From the NCBI GenBank assembly GCA_017644185.1, contig JAEPMA010000003.1, positions 124,001 to 188,000 on the forward strand: a stretch of DNA of 64,000 nucleotides, read 5' to 3'. A program made the position numbers and the translations under genes. The notes beneath the pieces were generated by a model. It saw only the letters and a list, made by a program, of their open reading frames with translations, did not search any database and had not been told where the DNA came from. This document shows, piece after piece, positions 55,519-62,988 of the stretch (within the stretch, counting starts at the first letter, position 1; the number at the start of each line of letters is the position of its first letter). Source of the DNA: Rhodospirillales bacterium. Lineage in GTDB: Bacteria > Pseudomonadota > Alphaproteobacteria > Rhodospirillales > Casp-alpha2.

Positions 55519-57098
55519 GACGCTTTCCGGCGAACGGTCGCGCGCATCACCGGCCGCGTCCCGGCACGGCAAGTGATCTCGACGGTTTGGGCGGATTCCG
55601 ATGTCTCGACGGTGCAGTCCTCCCTGGCCCTCAACACGCCGGTGAACTTCACCGATTTGAGTGCCGAGGCGCTGCTTATACCAGCGGCGCGCAACGCATG
55701 ATCCAGAACCACGGCACCCGGCACGATCGGGTTCCCCGGAAAATGACCCGCCAGGGACGGATGATCGTCCGGGATCGAAAACATCCGATTTCGATCCGCC
55801 AGCATCCCCATCAAACCTGCGATATGCGGCTTGCCGACGCGGGTCTTGGGGATCTCGTCCAGCATGACGATCCTTCTCGGCACGAACGCCGGGGCGATAC
55901 GATGTCTCAACGCCCGGCGCACCTGATCCGTGTCCATCCCGGGTGCCACGGCGAAGGCCACCGGCCTCTGGGGACCGCGCCCGGCCGGATCAGCCTCCGG
56001 CATCACAAACACGCCGTCCCGAACGCCGTCAATCCGTCTAAGAGCCTGCGTCAACCCGGCGAGCGAGGCGCGCTTCCCTGCCACGTTAATCAGATCGTCC
56101 CCCCGCCCGACAAGATGAAACCCCGTCCCCGACGCTTCGATCATGTCGTCGATCGTCAAAGCCGCCGCCCGCCACGCCGACATCACGTTCATGCGCCGGT
56201 TCTCGAACGAGATTCTAAAGTCATCGCGCGGCGTGAAGACATCGTTTCTAGCCGGCTCGCGCGTACCGATCAGACCGGTCTCGGTTGTGCCGAACACCTC
56301 GATGACACGGGTTCGGAATTTCTTTTCAACCGCCTGAGCGAGGTCTGAATCGAGCGCGGTCGTCGCCGAAACCACGGCGTGGATAGGAGGTAGGATGACG
56401 TCTTCGCGGACCAGCAGATCGAGATGCAAGGGCGTGCTCACCAGCACCCGGTGACCCGCTACCATATTCAACGCCTCGGCGACGTTGGCGGCGAAAAACG
56501 GGCGGACGTCGTAAACGGCGAAATCCGGATTTGAAAGAGGGAGCATGACACCCGCCTCGAGCCCATACATGTGCTGTGGGGGGACGGTGCAAACCAAGGT
56601 CTTCATTTCACCGGGCGCGCCGATCATCCCGGCCCACTTTTCCGCGCCCTGATCCAGCATGGCGAAGGGATGGGTGTGACGGACGGGGGCACCGGTCGTC
56701 CCCGACGTGAACAGGCTGATCCCGGCACCCGCCGCACCGCCCCAATCAAGCGGCGCGGTATCCGCGGGTGCGTCCGCGACGAGGTGAATTTCGCGCATGC
56801 CCTTTAACCCGGACGTATCGTCCCCGGCACTCGAAAGGACGATCACGTCGCCTGTCTCAGCGATCACACTGTTGATCGCGGCAAATCCCGCATCGTTGGG
56901 AAGGACGATCCGAAGACCGGCGTGGCGGGCGGCGATGACGCTCGCCAGAAAATCGCCGAACCGTGAACAGAACGGCAGGATTGCCGGTTTTTCGTCCGCG
57001 AAGTTCAGCCCCTCCAAAAGCAGGCGCGCGCGGCCCGTGACCGCATCGCGGCTGATCGCGTGCCCATCCACACCGATGACGAGCGCCGGCGGCGTCAC
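55515..57098 (-). CDS. Acyl-AMP ligase fused to hotdog dehydratase (ApeH-ApeI-like)
   Basis: 527 residues from a GTG whose bases overlap the preceding stop (GTGA); the frame extends upstream only as a shadow. Residues about 1-430 are an AMP-binding enzyme: LFTSGTTGAPVRHTHP loop, EVFGTTETGLIGTR and GRGDDLINVAGKRASL. Residues about 435-527 are a FabA/FabZ-type hotdog, HPSLAGHFPGNPIVPG. It would activate the aromatic or acyl starter and also dehydrate. In reference aryl polyene clusters these are two genes, ApeH and ApeI. Confidence 0.88.
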   Translation of the reverse strand: MTPPALVIGVDGHAISRDAVTGRARLLLEGLNFADEKPAILPFCSRFGDFLASVIAARHAGLRIVLPNDAGFAAINSVIAETGDVIVLSSAGDDTSGLKGMREIHLVADAPADTAPLDWGGAAGAGISLFTSGTTGAPVRHTHPFAMLDQGAEKWAGMIGAPGEMKTLVCTVPPQHMYGLEAGVMLPLSNPDFAVYDVRPFFAANVAEALNMVAGHRVLVSTPLHLDLLVREDVILPPIHAVVSATTALDSDLAQAVEKKFRTRVIEVFGTTETGLIGTREPARNDVFTPRDDFRISFENRRMNVMSAWRAAALTIDDMIEASGTGFHLVGRGDDLINVAGKRASLAGLTQALRRIDGVRDGVFVMPEADPAGRGPQRPVAFAVAPGMDTDQVRRALRHRIAPAFVPRRIVMLDEIPKTRVGKPHIAGLMGMLADRNRMFSIPDDHPSLAGHFPGNPIVPGAVVLDHALRAAGISSASALKSVKFTGVLRAREDCTVETSESAQTVEITCRAGTRPVMRATVRRKAS

Positions 57099-57733
57099 GG
57101 CGACATCCAGAGATGGGGGCGTGACAATGTCTTCAGGGTCGTGAGGGGTGAGTTGTGCCCGAGATGGCGGAACCGGACCGAGCGGTAAGCGTGCTCCCCC
57201 AGAAACAACGCCACCGAAAACAGCGGCAGCCCGAGGTTCGCCACCCACGACCAGGTTTTGGGCGGAAAGATCAGCGCACTCACCGTCGCGACCAACGCCA
57301 ACGCCAGCATTGCGACGGTCCAGATGACGGTCAGGCGGCGGGTGTAAGATTCGAGCTCATCCGGGATATCGCCGCGCGCGATGCGGCTGAAGCGCCGGAT
57401 CAACGGCTCACGTCCCTTGACCAACGTGCGGCCGAATATCCAGGCGAGCCAAAGATGAATGAGGATCGGTAAGAGCGTCACCGCCATCGCCAGTTCGGCG
57501 TCGACATAAAGGGCCAGCCCCTGAAGTCCCAGCATGAAAGCGAGGATGAGCAATCCGGCAACGATCCCGCCACCCCCGAACGTCCCGTCGATCGCCCCCA
57601 GAACGACGCTCAGCGCCAGCCCGGATGCGAGCGCCGCCGGTGCGAACACAAGCTGATCGAAAACGATGAGGATATGTAAGAGGACGACCGATAACAGGGG
57701 CGCGGCAATACGTGCGACACGAACAACACCCAC
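57095..57733 (-). CDS. COG4648-type membrane protein (ApeG-like)
   Basis: 212 residues from a GTG with GGAGG seven bases upstream; the longer frame reads through the ACP gene. About six membrane spans (PLLSVVLLHILIVFDQLVF, GAIDGTFGGGGIVAGLLILAFMLGLQGLALYV, TVIWTVAMLALALVATVSALIF). Matches the predicted membrane protein found between ACP and ligase in aryl polyene clusters. Function there unknown. Confidence 0.8.
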   Translation of the reverse strand: MGVVRVARIAAPLLSVVLLHILIVFDQLVFAPAALASGLALSVVLGAIDGTFGGGGIVAGLLILAFMLGLQGLALYVDAELAMAVTLLPILIHLWLAWIFGRTLVKGREPLIRRFSRIARGDIPDELESYTRRLTVIWTVAMLALALVATVSALIFPPKTWSWVANLGLPLFSVALFLGEHAYRSVRFRHLGHNSPLTTLKTLSRPHLWMSP

Positions 57734-57752
57734 CTTTTCGCCTCCGCCCCGT

Positions 57753-58046
57753 CTATTGATTGCGTCGGCTCTCAATTGTCTCCGCAAGCTGACGCAGCGA
57801 GCCAAACACCTTGTCGATGTCAGGATCATCCGACTTGATCTGAAAACCGTAGCGCTGGGAAATCTCGAGCGAGAGTTCGAGCGCATCGATGGAATCGAGG
57901 CCCAGGCCTTCGTTGAACAAGGGCGCATCGAGGTCGATGTCGTCCGGCGCCACGTCCTCGAGATTGAGGACGTCGACAATCAATTCCGCAACTTCCTGGT
58001 GCACGGGAGTTTTCTCACTGCTCGCCATGGCTGACACCGATTGCAT
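57753..58046 (-). CDS. Acyl carrier protein of the polyene-type cluster
   Basis: 97 residues. Phosphopantetheine attachment at Ser52 in LGLDSIDALEL; four-helix ACP shape with acidic surface. First ATG (58044-58046) is kept, though an in-frame ATG at 58028 also works. It is the first gene of the leftward operon of eleven genes. Only this one ACP is visible here; reference aryl polyene clusters normally have two. Confidence 0.9.
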   Translation of the reverse strand: MQSVSAMASSEKTPVHQEVAELIVDVLNLEDVAPDDIDLDAPLFNEGLGLDSIDALELSLEISQRYGFQIKSDDPDIDKVFGSLRQLAETIESRRNQ

Positions 58047-58198
58047 GATTCAGCTACCCCCAAATGCCCCAATTACTTATATTTTTTGTTCCTCTTCACA
58101 TAATCTATGGCGAGGGATGCACATTGTTCAAGAGGTCGTTCACGCCCGGCACTATCCGCCACTGGATAAATGACCTGCAACGGCACCGGGCAAAATCG

Positions 58199-58837
58199 AT
58201 GCAGATCGACGGTTTCCTGATGCTGGTGTGCTCTGTCTTGGTTTTCGCGGGCTCCGGCGCGCTGACGTACCTGTTTTGCGTGATAATGGTGATCCGCACC
58301 GCACGCAATTCCGGCGCCATGACCTCGCCCGCCGACACCGCCGTGGTTTTGGGGGTGAACCTCAATCCGGACGGCACCTTGAAGAACGACTACATTGCTC
58401 GGCTTGAACGCGCCAAAGAGACCGATGCACGCGAAATCTGGGTGCTGGGCGGGGTGACGTCGACCACCGTAACCGAAAGCGAGGCCCGGGCGGGACGCGC
58501 CTGGCTCATCGAAAATTCGGTCCCTGACGATAAAATCAATATCGAGGAAGGCTCACGTCACACCCTTGAAAACCTCAGTCTGTTGCGGGATCAAACCCGG
58601 GCATCGCCAACGCGATTCGCCTTGATCAGCAATCGATATCACCTGGCAAGGGTTGGTTTAATGGCGTCCGGGCTGGGGATGGATTTTGTCCTCTGTGCCG
58701 CCGAAAATGAACCGGGCATTCGAGGCCGCGACTATCCGAAAGCGCTCGCCGAAGCGTTCTTCATCCACTGGTATTATACCGGCAAAGCCATCGCCCGTCT
58801 TTTAGGGCACAAGGGCATGCTGGCCCGAATCAGCTGA
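58199..58837 (+). CDS. YdcF-like (DUF218) membrane protein
   Basis: 212 residues from the ATG at 58199; an upstream in-frame ATG at 58064 is possible. One N-terminal span (FLMLVCSVLVFAGSGALTYLFCVI), then a DUF218 fold with VVLGVNLNPDGTLKNDYIARLE, VLGGVTSTTVTESEARAG, EGSRHTLENLSLL and LISNRYHLARV. Some members act in envelope lipid synthesis. It runs away from the ACP operon and its end overlaps the halogenase-like gene by 8 nt. Confidence 0.82.
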   Translation: MQIDGFLMLVCSVLVFAGSGALTYLFCVIMVIRTARNSGAMTSPADTAVVLGVNLNPDGTLKNDYIARLERAKETDAREIWVLGGVTSTTVTESEARAGRAWLIENSVPDDKINIEEGSRHTLENLSLLRDQTRASPTRFALISNRYHLARVGLMASGLGMDFVLCAAENEPGIRGRDYPKALAEAFFIHWYYTGKAIARLLGHKGMLARIS

Positions 58838-60122
58838 TCTTCTTATCAACCCCGAGCCCGAGCCCGTTTAACAGGTTCACGGCCGAAAACATCACGCGGA
58901 ACAGCATCAGGCGCGGCCACAACCGCGTCCGCCCATAGACGTCACCGGAAAGCACGGATATCACCGCCGCCTGAAGACCGAGACGTTGTGAGGGGTTCAT
59001 AAACAGAAACCGCATCGCCGGGTCCATGAAGCGGTAGATGAACCAGGAAAACCTGGAAATGCCCCGGTCCACCAGACGCTGATAATCCGCCATCGCCCTT
59101 GCCGCCTTTTTCGGGTCGGCGAGGCACGTATCGACCGCATCGGCGGCGTAATCGGCGCTCTGCATGGCGATGAACACCCCGCTTGAAAACACCGGGTCGA
59201 TGAAGGCGTAGGCATCGCCCACCATCAGATACCGGTCCCCGAAGATCCGGCGGGCGCGGTACGAGAAATTCCCGGCCGCGCGGGTTTCATCCAGGGGGCG
59301 GGCGCGCGCCATGCGTTTATCGACGTTGGGGCAGCGCTTGAACGACTGAACAAGGAAATCGTCGAGGGCGCCATCACGCGTCTTCAAGTATTCGGGCGCG
59401 CTCACCATGCCCACACTCATCCGGTCGTCATCCAACGGGATCATCCAGAACCAGCCGTGTTCGAACCAATAGATGCTGATGTTGCCGGCTTCTTCACCGT
59501 CACGGGCGGGCACGCCTGAAAAATGGTTGAAGACGGCGGCGCTGTTATGGCGCGGATCGCGGGCCTTGAGGCCGAGTTTGGAGGAAATGAAGGTGTCGCG
59601 GCCGGACGCGTCGATCAAATACCTGGCGGCCAGCTCTTCGGTCTTTTGATCGCCGTCCAAATTCTTCACCGTCACCGTCGCATGTTCGGACGAGATCCTG
59701 AAATCGAGGACTTCGGAACGCTCACGCACCTCGGCGCCCCTCGCACGGGCGTTATCCAGAAGAATTTTGTCGAACTCGGACCGTGTGACCTGAAACGCGC
59801 TGGGTTCATCGGGATGGATTGCACGGGCGAAATCGAAGACCGTGTGGCGGGCCGCCCCCGGCACGGAAAAATCCGCACCCTTCTTCTCGACGCCGATCTC
59901 GCGGACCTGATCGAAGACCCCAAGCTTGCGGAAGATCGGCACGTTCCGGGGGAGCAGCGATTCCCCGATGTGAAAGCGCGGATGCCTGCTTTTTTCGAGC
60001 ACCAGAACGCGCCGGCCCTTCATCGCCAGCAACGCCGCGACGGTACTCCCCGCGGGGCCGCCGCCGATCACGATCGCGTCGTAATCGGGGGAATTGGAAT
60101 CTGTTTCGACCGGGGTGCTCAA
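58830..60122 (-). CDS. Flavin-dependent halogenase-like FAD oxidoreductase
   Basis: 430 residues. FAD-binding GGGPAGST (about 20-27), HPRFHIGESLLPRN, a Lys pair (80-81) in EKKGADF at the place of the catalytic Lys of flavin halogenases, and the diagnostic WxWxIP at 224-229 (GWFWMIPL), then FIDPVFSSG (about 308-315). These are the marks of CndH-type flavin halogenases. Neighbouring polyene-type genes would fit a halogenated pigment, as brominated xanthomonadin. A plain reductase role cannot be excluded. Reads toward YdcF, convergent. Confidence 0.85.
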   Translation of the reverse strand: MSTPVETDSNSPDYDAIVIGGGPAGSTVAALLAMKGRRVLVLEKSRHPRFHIGESLLPRNVPIFRKLGVFDQVREIGVEKKGADFSVPGAARHTVFDFARAIHPDEPSAFQVTRSEFDKILLDNARARGAEVRERSEVLDFRISSEHATVTVKNLDGDQKTEELAARYLIDASGRDTFISSKLGLKARDPRHNSAAVFNHFSGVPARDGEEAGNISIYWFEHGWFWMIPLDDDRMSVGMVSAPEYLKTRDGALDDFLVQSFKRCPNVDKRMARARPLDETRAAGNFSYRARRIFGDRYLMVGDAYAFIDPVFSSGVFIAMQSADYAADAVDTCLADPKKAARAMADYQRLVDRGISRFSWFIYRFMDPAMRFLFMNPSQRLGLQAAVISVLSGDVYGRTRLWPRLMLFRVMFSAVNLLNGLGLGVDKKIS

Positions 60123-60504
60123 GTGATCCGTGTCCCTGCAAGACGGCTCGAGCCGCCGCGCTCACCATAACGGCGGCAAGGATGGAAACAACCCCTGGCG
60201 GGGAAGTGTGACTTAACGCATAACATGAGAATGGCATCCGCAGGAATCCAACACTTCGACGCTAACTTTAACGCATAAAATGAGAATGGATTAACACTAA
60301 GCGTGAGAAAATCTTCGAAATCTGACGCATAAAGCGAGAAAATCTTGGCGCGGAAATAACAACTTAAATTCAATGGCTTATAAAAGCGCCCGGTAACGAA
60401 TAAACTATTCAGACATCGAACAAATCCAGTTTAAACGTGAAGCCAACAAGCATTGACGTACAACCTTAAAAGCTGTTCGCCAACTCCATCAGCTGATTTA
60501 ATTC
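60123..60504. promoter_or_regulatory. AT-richer upstream region of the halogenase-like gene
   Basis: 382 nt without a gene. Base composition is AT-richer than the flanks. It contains four imperfect direct repeats (60214-60344, separate entry). It separates the halogenase-like gene from a Rap1a-like gene that reads the same way, so it should hold the former's promoter. Confidence 0.6.
60214..60344. repeat. Four imperfect direct repeats upstream of the halogenase-like gene
   Basis: Units of 22 nt at 60214-60235 and 60269-60290 differ at one base (TTAACGCATAA-C/A-ATGAGAATGG); weaker relatives lie at 60292-60313 and 60323-60344 and share GAGAAAATCTT. Starts are 55, 23 and 31 nt apart. They are 92 to 222 nt upstream of the gene. 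They resemble an iterated regulator-binding site. Confidence 0.7.
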
Positions 60505-60882
60505 TCAACCGTTACACGGCCAGCGCTGCGCGTATATCTCGGCTAGGGTCGCATGTGCTTCACGGTCGTGCTGGTCCGAGCGTGACTGCAATCTGGCAAT
60601 CCCGGCGATCACCAACTGAATGTCCGGCACCTCTTCGGGTATGCATGCTGCGAAGCCGTGGACCTTGTGATAGCCGAGAAGCTCCCGAACCTCACCAACG
60701 AAACGCTCGCAAGCAGCGAAGCGCCTTTCGCTTTCGTAGTCGCTCTCCGTCACCACGCACAGATTCAGAAAACGGTGGCCGTCGATACTCTCCGTTGCGC
60801 TGACCGGAGACGCGGTCAGCGCGACAAGAACCGTAAACGCAAAGCCGCTCCACCAGCGGTTTAAACCAAGTGTATAGGGCAT
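60505..60882 (-). CDS. Secreted Rap1a/Tai-like protein
   Basis: 125 residues from the ATG at 60880-60882 (GGAAGG at a good distance; ATG 60891 also possible). Signal peptide with FTVLVALTASPVSA. Mature pattern DGHRFLNLC, FAACERFVGEVRELL, FAACIPEEVPDIQL and AEIYAQRWPC matches the small Rap1a/Tai fold with four Cys. Rap1a and Tai are type VI immunity proteins, but most members in other bacteria are of unknown role. No type VI genes are nearby. Confidence 0.75.
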   Translation of the reverse strand: MPYTLGLNRWWSGFAFTVLVALTASPVSATESIDGHRFLNLCVVTESDYESERRFAACERFVGEVRELLGYHKVHGFAACIPEEVPDIQLVIAGIARLQSRSDQHDREAHATLAEIYAQRWPCNG

Positions 60883-60962
60883 TTTCTCCATCCTTCCCGC
60901 CGTCAGGCGGCAGGAGGCGGTCCGATTACGAACCGCCCCCGACACCGCCATGAAATCGCGGC

Positions 60963-61607
60963 CTACACCATTCGCTTCATCTCGATGTATTCACCCTTGA
61001 CGCGCAACGTGACGGTGATGTCCTTGCGGGTCCGATTGCGCCAGAACCAGCCGTGATTGCCGTCAAAGGCCGCTTTCAGAGAACCCGTTTCGCCCGGTAC
61101 GCCACGGCCCTTCTTGTAGCTGATCGACTTTCCGCCGCCGTCACCATGCAGGTCGTAGTTCGCGACCCCGCTATCGACGGACCAGTCGAATTCGGCAACG
61201 GCATCTTTCTTCATCACCAGTTTCACCTCGGCGCCTTGCCCGGGTTTCAGGGTGATCGAGATTTCATCGGTCCAGCCGGGCGCCGCCGTCTGTGCCGAGG
61301 CCTGCTTGATAAACAGCGCTCCGACAATGGCGTCGATCAGGCCGGATTGCTTGTCCGACCCGGCGGCCGGCGGCGGTGCCGACTGCAGACGATCCTGCTC
61401 GGCTTCCTTGGCGAGTTGCACCTTGATCTCACCCATTTCGGCAAGACCCAGCGCGCGACCGATGCCGGTTGGATCGATACCGTATTCGGACGGCAGCACG
61501 ATGGTGATGAGAATGACCACCGCAGAGACCATGGCGATAATCGTTGAACGGATGAGCTGTACTGTCGTCGGCAGCTCCTCGCGGGTTGGTTTTTCTGTGT
61601 TGTACAT
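60963..61607 (-). CDS. Single-span transmembrane anchor protein
   Basis: 214 residues from the ATG at 61605-61607, GGAG upstream. Single span near the N-terminus (STIIAMVSAVVILITIVLP), then a linker and a periplasmic beta domain of about 110 residues (ISITLKPGQGAEVKLVM, SISYKKGRG, FDGNHGWFWRNRTRKDITVTLRVKGEY). Proteins like this sit beside HupE/UreJ-family genes in several genomes and are annotated simply as transmembrane anchor proteins. Adjacent HupE-type gene, 13 nt gap. Confidence 0.75.
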   Translation of the reverse strand: MYNTEKPTREELPTTVQLIRSTIIAMVSAVVILITIVLPSEYGIDPTGIGRALGLAEMGEIKVQLAKEAEQDRLQSAPPPAAGSDKQSGLIDAIVGALFIKQASAQTAAPGWTDEISITLKPGQGAEVKLVMKKDAVAEFDWSVDSGVANYDLHGDGGGKSISYKKGRGVPGETGSLKAAFDGNHGWFWRNRTRKDITVTLRVKGEYIEMKRMV

Positions 61608-61620
61608 ATGAATTCTCCTT

Positions 61621-62358
61621 CTAACCGGCAACGAAGTAGCCGGTGAGTTGCAATCCGATGAAGACGAAACCCGCCGTCATCATGGCGACATTTGCGGTGT
61701 AGGCGTAACGGTAGAAACTCTCTGTCCGCCGCCACCAGCCCATAGCGATCAGGATCGCCGTGAGCGCAAGCAGCTGGCCCAACTCGACGCCAACGTTGAA
61801 GGCCAGCAGGTTGGGAAGTAGACCCTCTGCCGCGATCTCATAGTCGATCAGCTTCGATGCAAGACCGAAGCCGTGACAGAGGCCGAAGATCAGTGTCACG
61901 ACCTTGGTATTCGGCTGTACACCGAACCAGCGCTGATAGGCGCCGAGGTTATCAAGCGCCTTGTAGACGATGGAAAACCCGATGATGGCATCGATGATGT
62001 AACTGTTGATGCCGAAATCGAACATCACGCCCGCGATCATCGTGAGCGAGTGGCCCAGCGCGAACAGGCTGACGTAAATGGCGATATCCTTCATCCGGAA
62101 TAGGAAGAAGATGACGCCGAACAGAAACAGGATGTGGTCGTATCCCGTCACCATGTGCTTGGCGCCGAGATACGTGAACGGGATCAGGTGAACCCCGTAG
62201 ATTTCCTGAATGTAGCCTTTGTCCCCCTCCGTTACCGCGTGCGCCATCGCGGCATCGAGCGGCAATGTCATAAACAACGCCGTGAGACAAAGGACGCTAA
62301 CAACTGCGCTTCCCGGCTGTGCGAACAGCCGTTTCGCGCATCTGAATGCATGATGCAT
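61621..62358 (-). CDS. HupE/UreJ-family membrane protein
   Basis: 245 residues from the ATG at 62356-62358 with GGAA upstream. Cleavable or first span (VVSVLCLTALFMTLPLDAAMAHA), then the family core GYDHILFLFGVIFFLF, FALGHSLTMIAGVMF, LIFGLCHGFGLASKLI and VGVELGQLLALTAIL. His and Glu in spans fit nickel, cobalt or copper handling. No hydrogenase or urease genes are nearby, so the metal and purpose are unknown. Confidence 0.85.
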   Translation of the reverse strand: MHHAFRCAKRLFAQPGSAVVSVLCLTALFMTLPLDAAMAHAVTEGDKGYIQEIYGVHLIPFTYLGAKHMVTGYDHILFLFGVIFFLFRMKDIAIYVSLFALGHSLTMIAGVMFDFGINSYIIDAIIGFSIVYKALDNLGAYQRWFGVQPNTKVVTLIFGLCHGFGLASKLIDYEIAAEGLLPNLLAFNVGVELGQLLALTAILIAMGWWRRTESFYRYAYTANVAMMTAGFVFIGLQLTGYFVAG

Positions 62359-62431
62359 GAAACATTTTCCTCGGTTGTAAGTGCAATCGGTGTTCGCGAT
62401 CAGCGAACGAGTTGCCGCCAAAGCGGCGCAC

Positions 62432-62821
62432 TCAACAGCGAGGCGGTCGATCTATGTCGAAAATGGTGCCGACGACAAATGGGCCGGCGTGCCCGAGCAC
62501 GGCAGCGCGGTCCGGCTTTGTGTGCGGCTGCGCGGATATGGTGAATACAGCCGGCACGTCGTGCGAGTGATCCATCGGATTGTGGCCGTCGAACTGACCG
62601 GCCGTTCCGTTCACCGGCTCGTCATCATGGCTGTGACCGTGGTCGTGGTATGGCTGGGCTGCGGTTTGAGCACCGGCGACGTCCGCATCTGAGAAATCGA
62701 CCGCCCCCGTCATCTGGGCATGCAGAACCGGGGTAAGCAGAACGGACAAGGCGAAGCAGGCCAGCAAGGCCATGCCGAGGCGCGCAATTTTCCGTGAGTG
62801 TTTATGCCGGTAACGTCTCAT
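62432..62821 (-). CDS. His-rich secreted protein
   Basis: 129 residues. N-terminal leader RLGMALLACFALSVLLTPVLHA, then a mature part with many His: YHDHGHSHDDE and DGHNPMDHSHD, plus Asp clusters. The composition suggests binding of a transition metal in the periplasm. It precedes the HupE-type gene on the same strand, so the two may work together. Not a named family. Confidence 0.75.
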   Translation of the reverse strand: MRRYRHKHSRKIARLGMALLACFALSVLLTPVLHAQMTGAVDFSDADVAGAQTAAQPYHDHGHSHDDEPVNGTAGQFDGHNPMDHSHDVPAVFTISAQPHTKPDRAAVLGHAGPFVVGTIFDIDRPPRC

Positions 62822-62988
62822 GCCATACGTTCAGTTTTTGCGTTCAATCCGCTTGGTTAGATATTTAGGGCCTTAAAACAGGAAAGCAAATTAATCCGGG
62901 ATGATGAAGGAAATCTTTACTGCCAAGCGGCGTCGACTTTCTGTACTGTCGCCAACATGCACACCCTACGGATAATTGTGACGAGAGT

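Noticed and set aside
57734-57979. N-terminal extension of the COG4648 membrane protein
   Set aside because: It is the ACP gene read in another frame; GTG at 57733 has a GGAGG at the right distance.
60505-60882. Type VI secretion immunity protein
   Set aside because: The fold pattern is Rap1a/Tai-like, but there are no type VI effector or structural genes nearby and most members of this fold in other bacteria are not shown to be immunity proteins.
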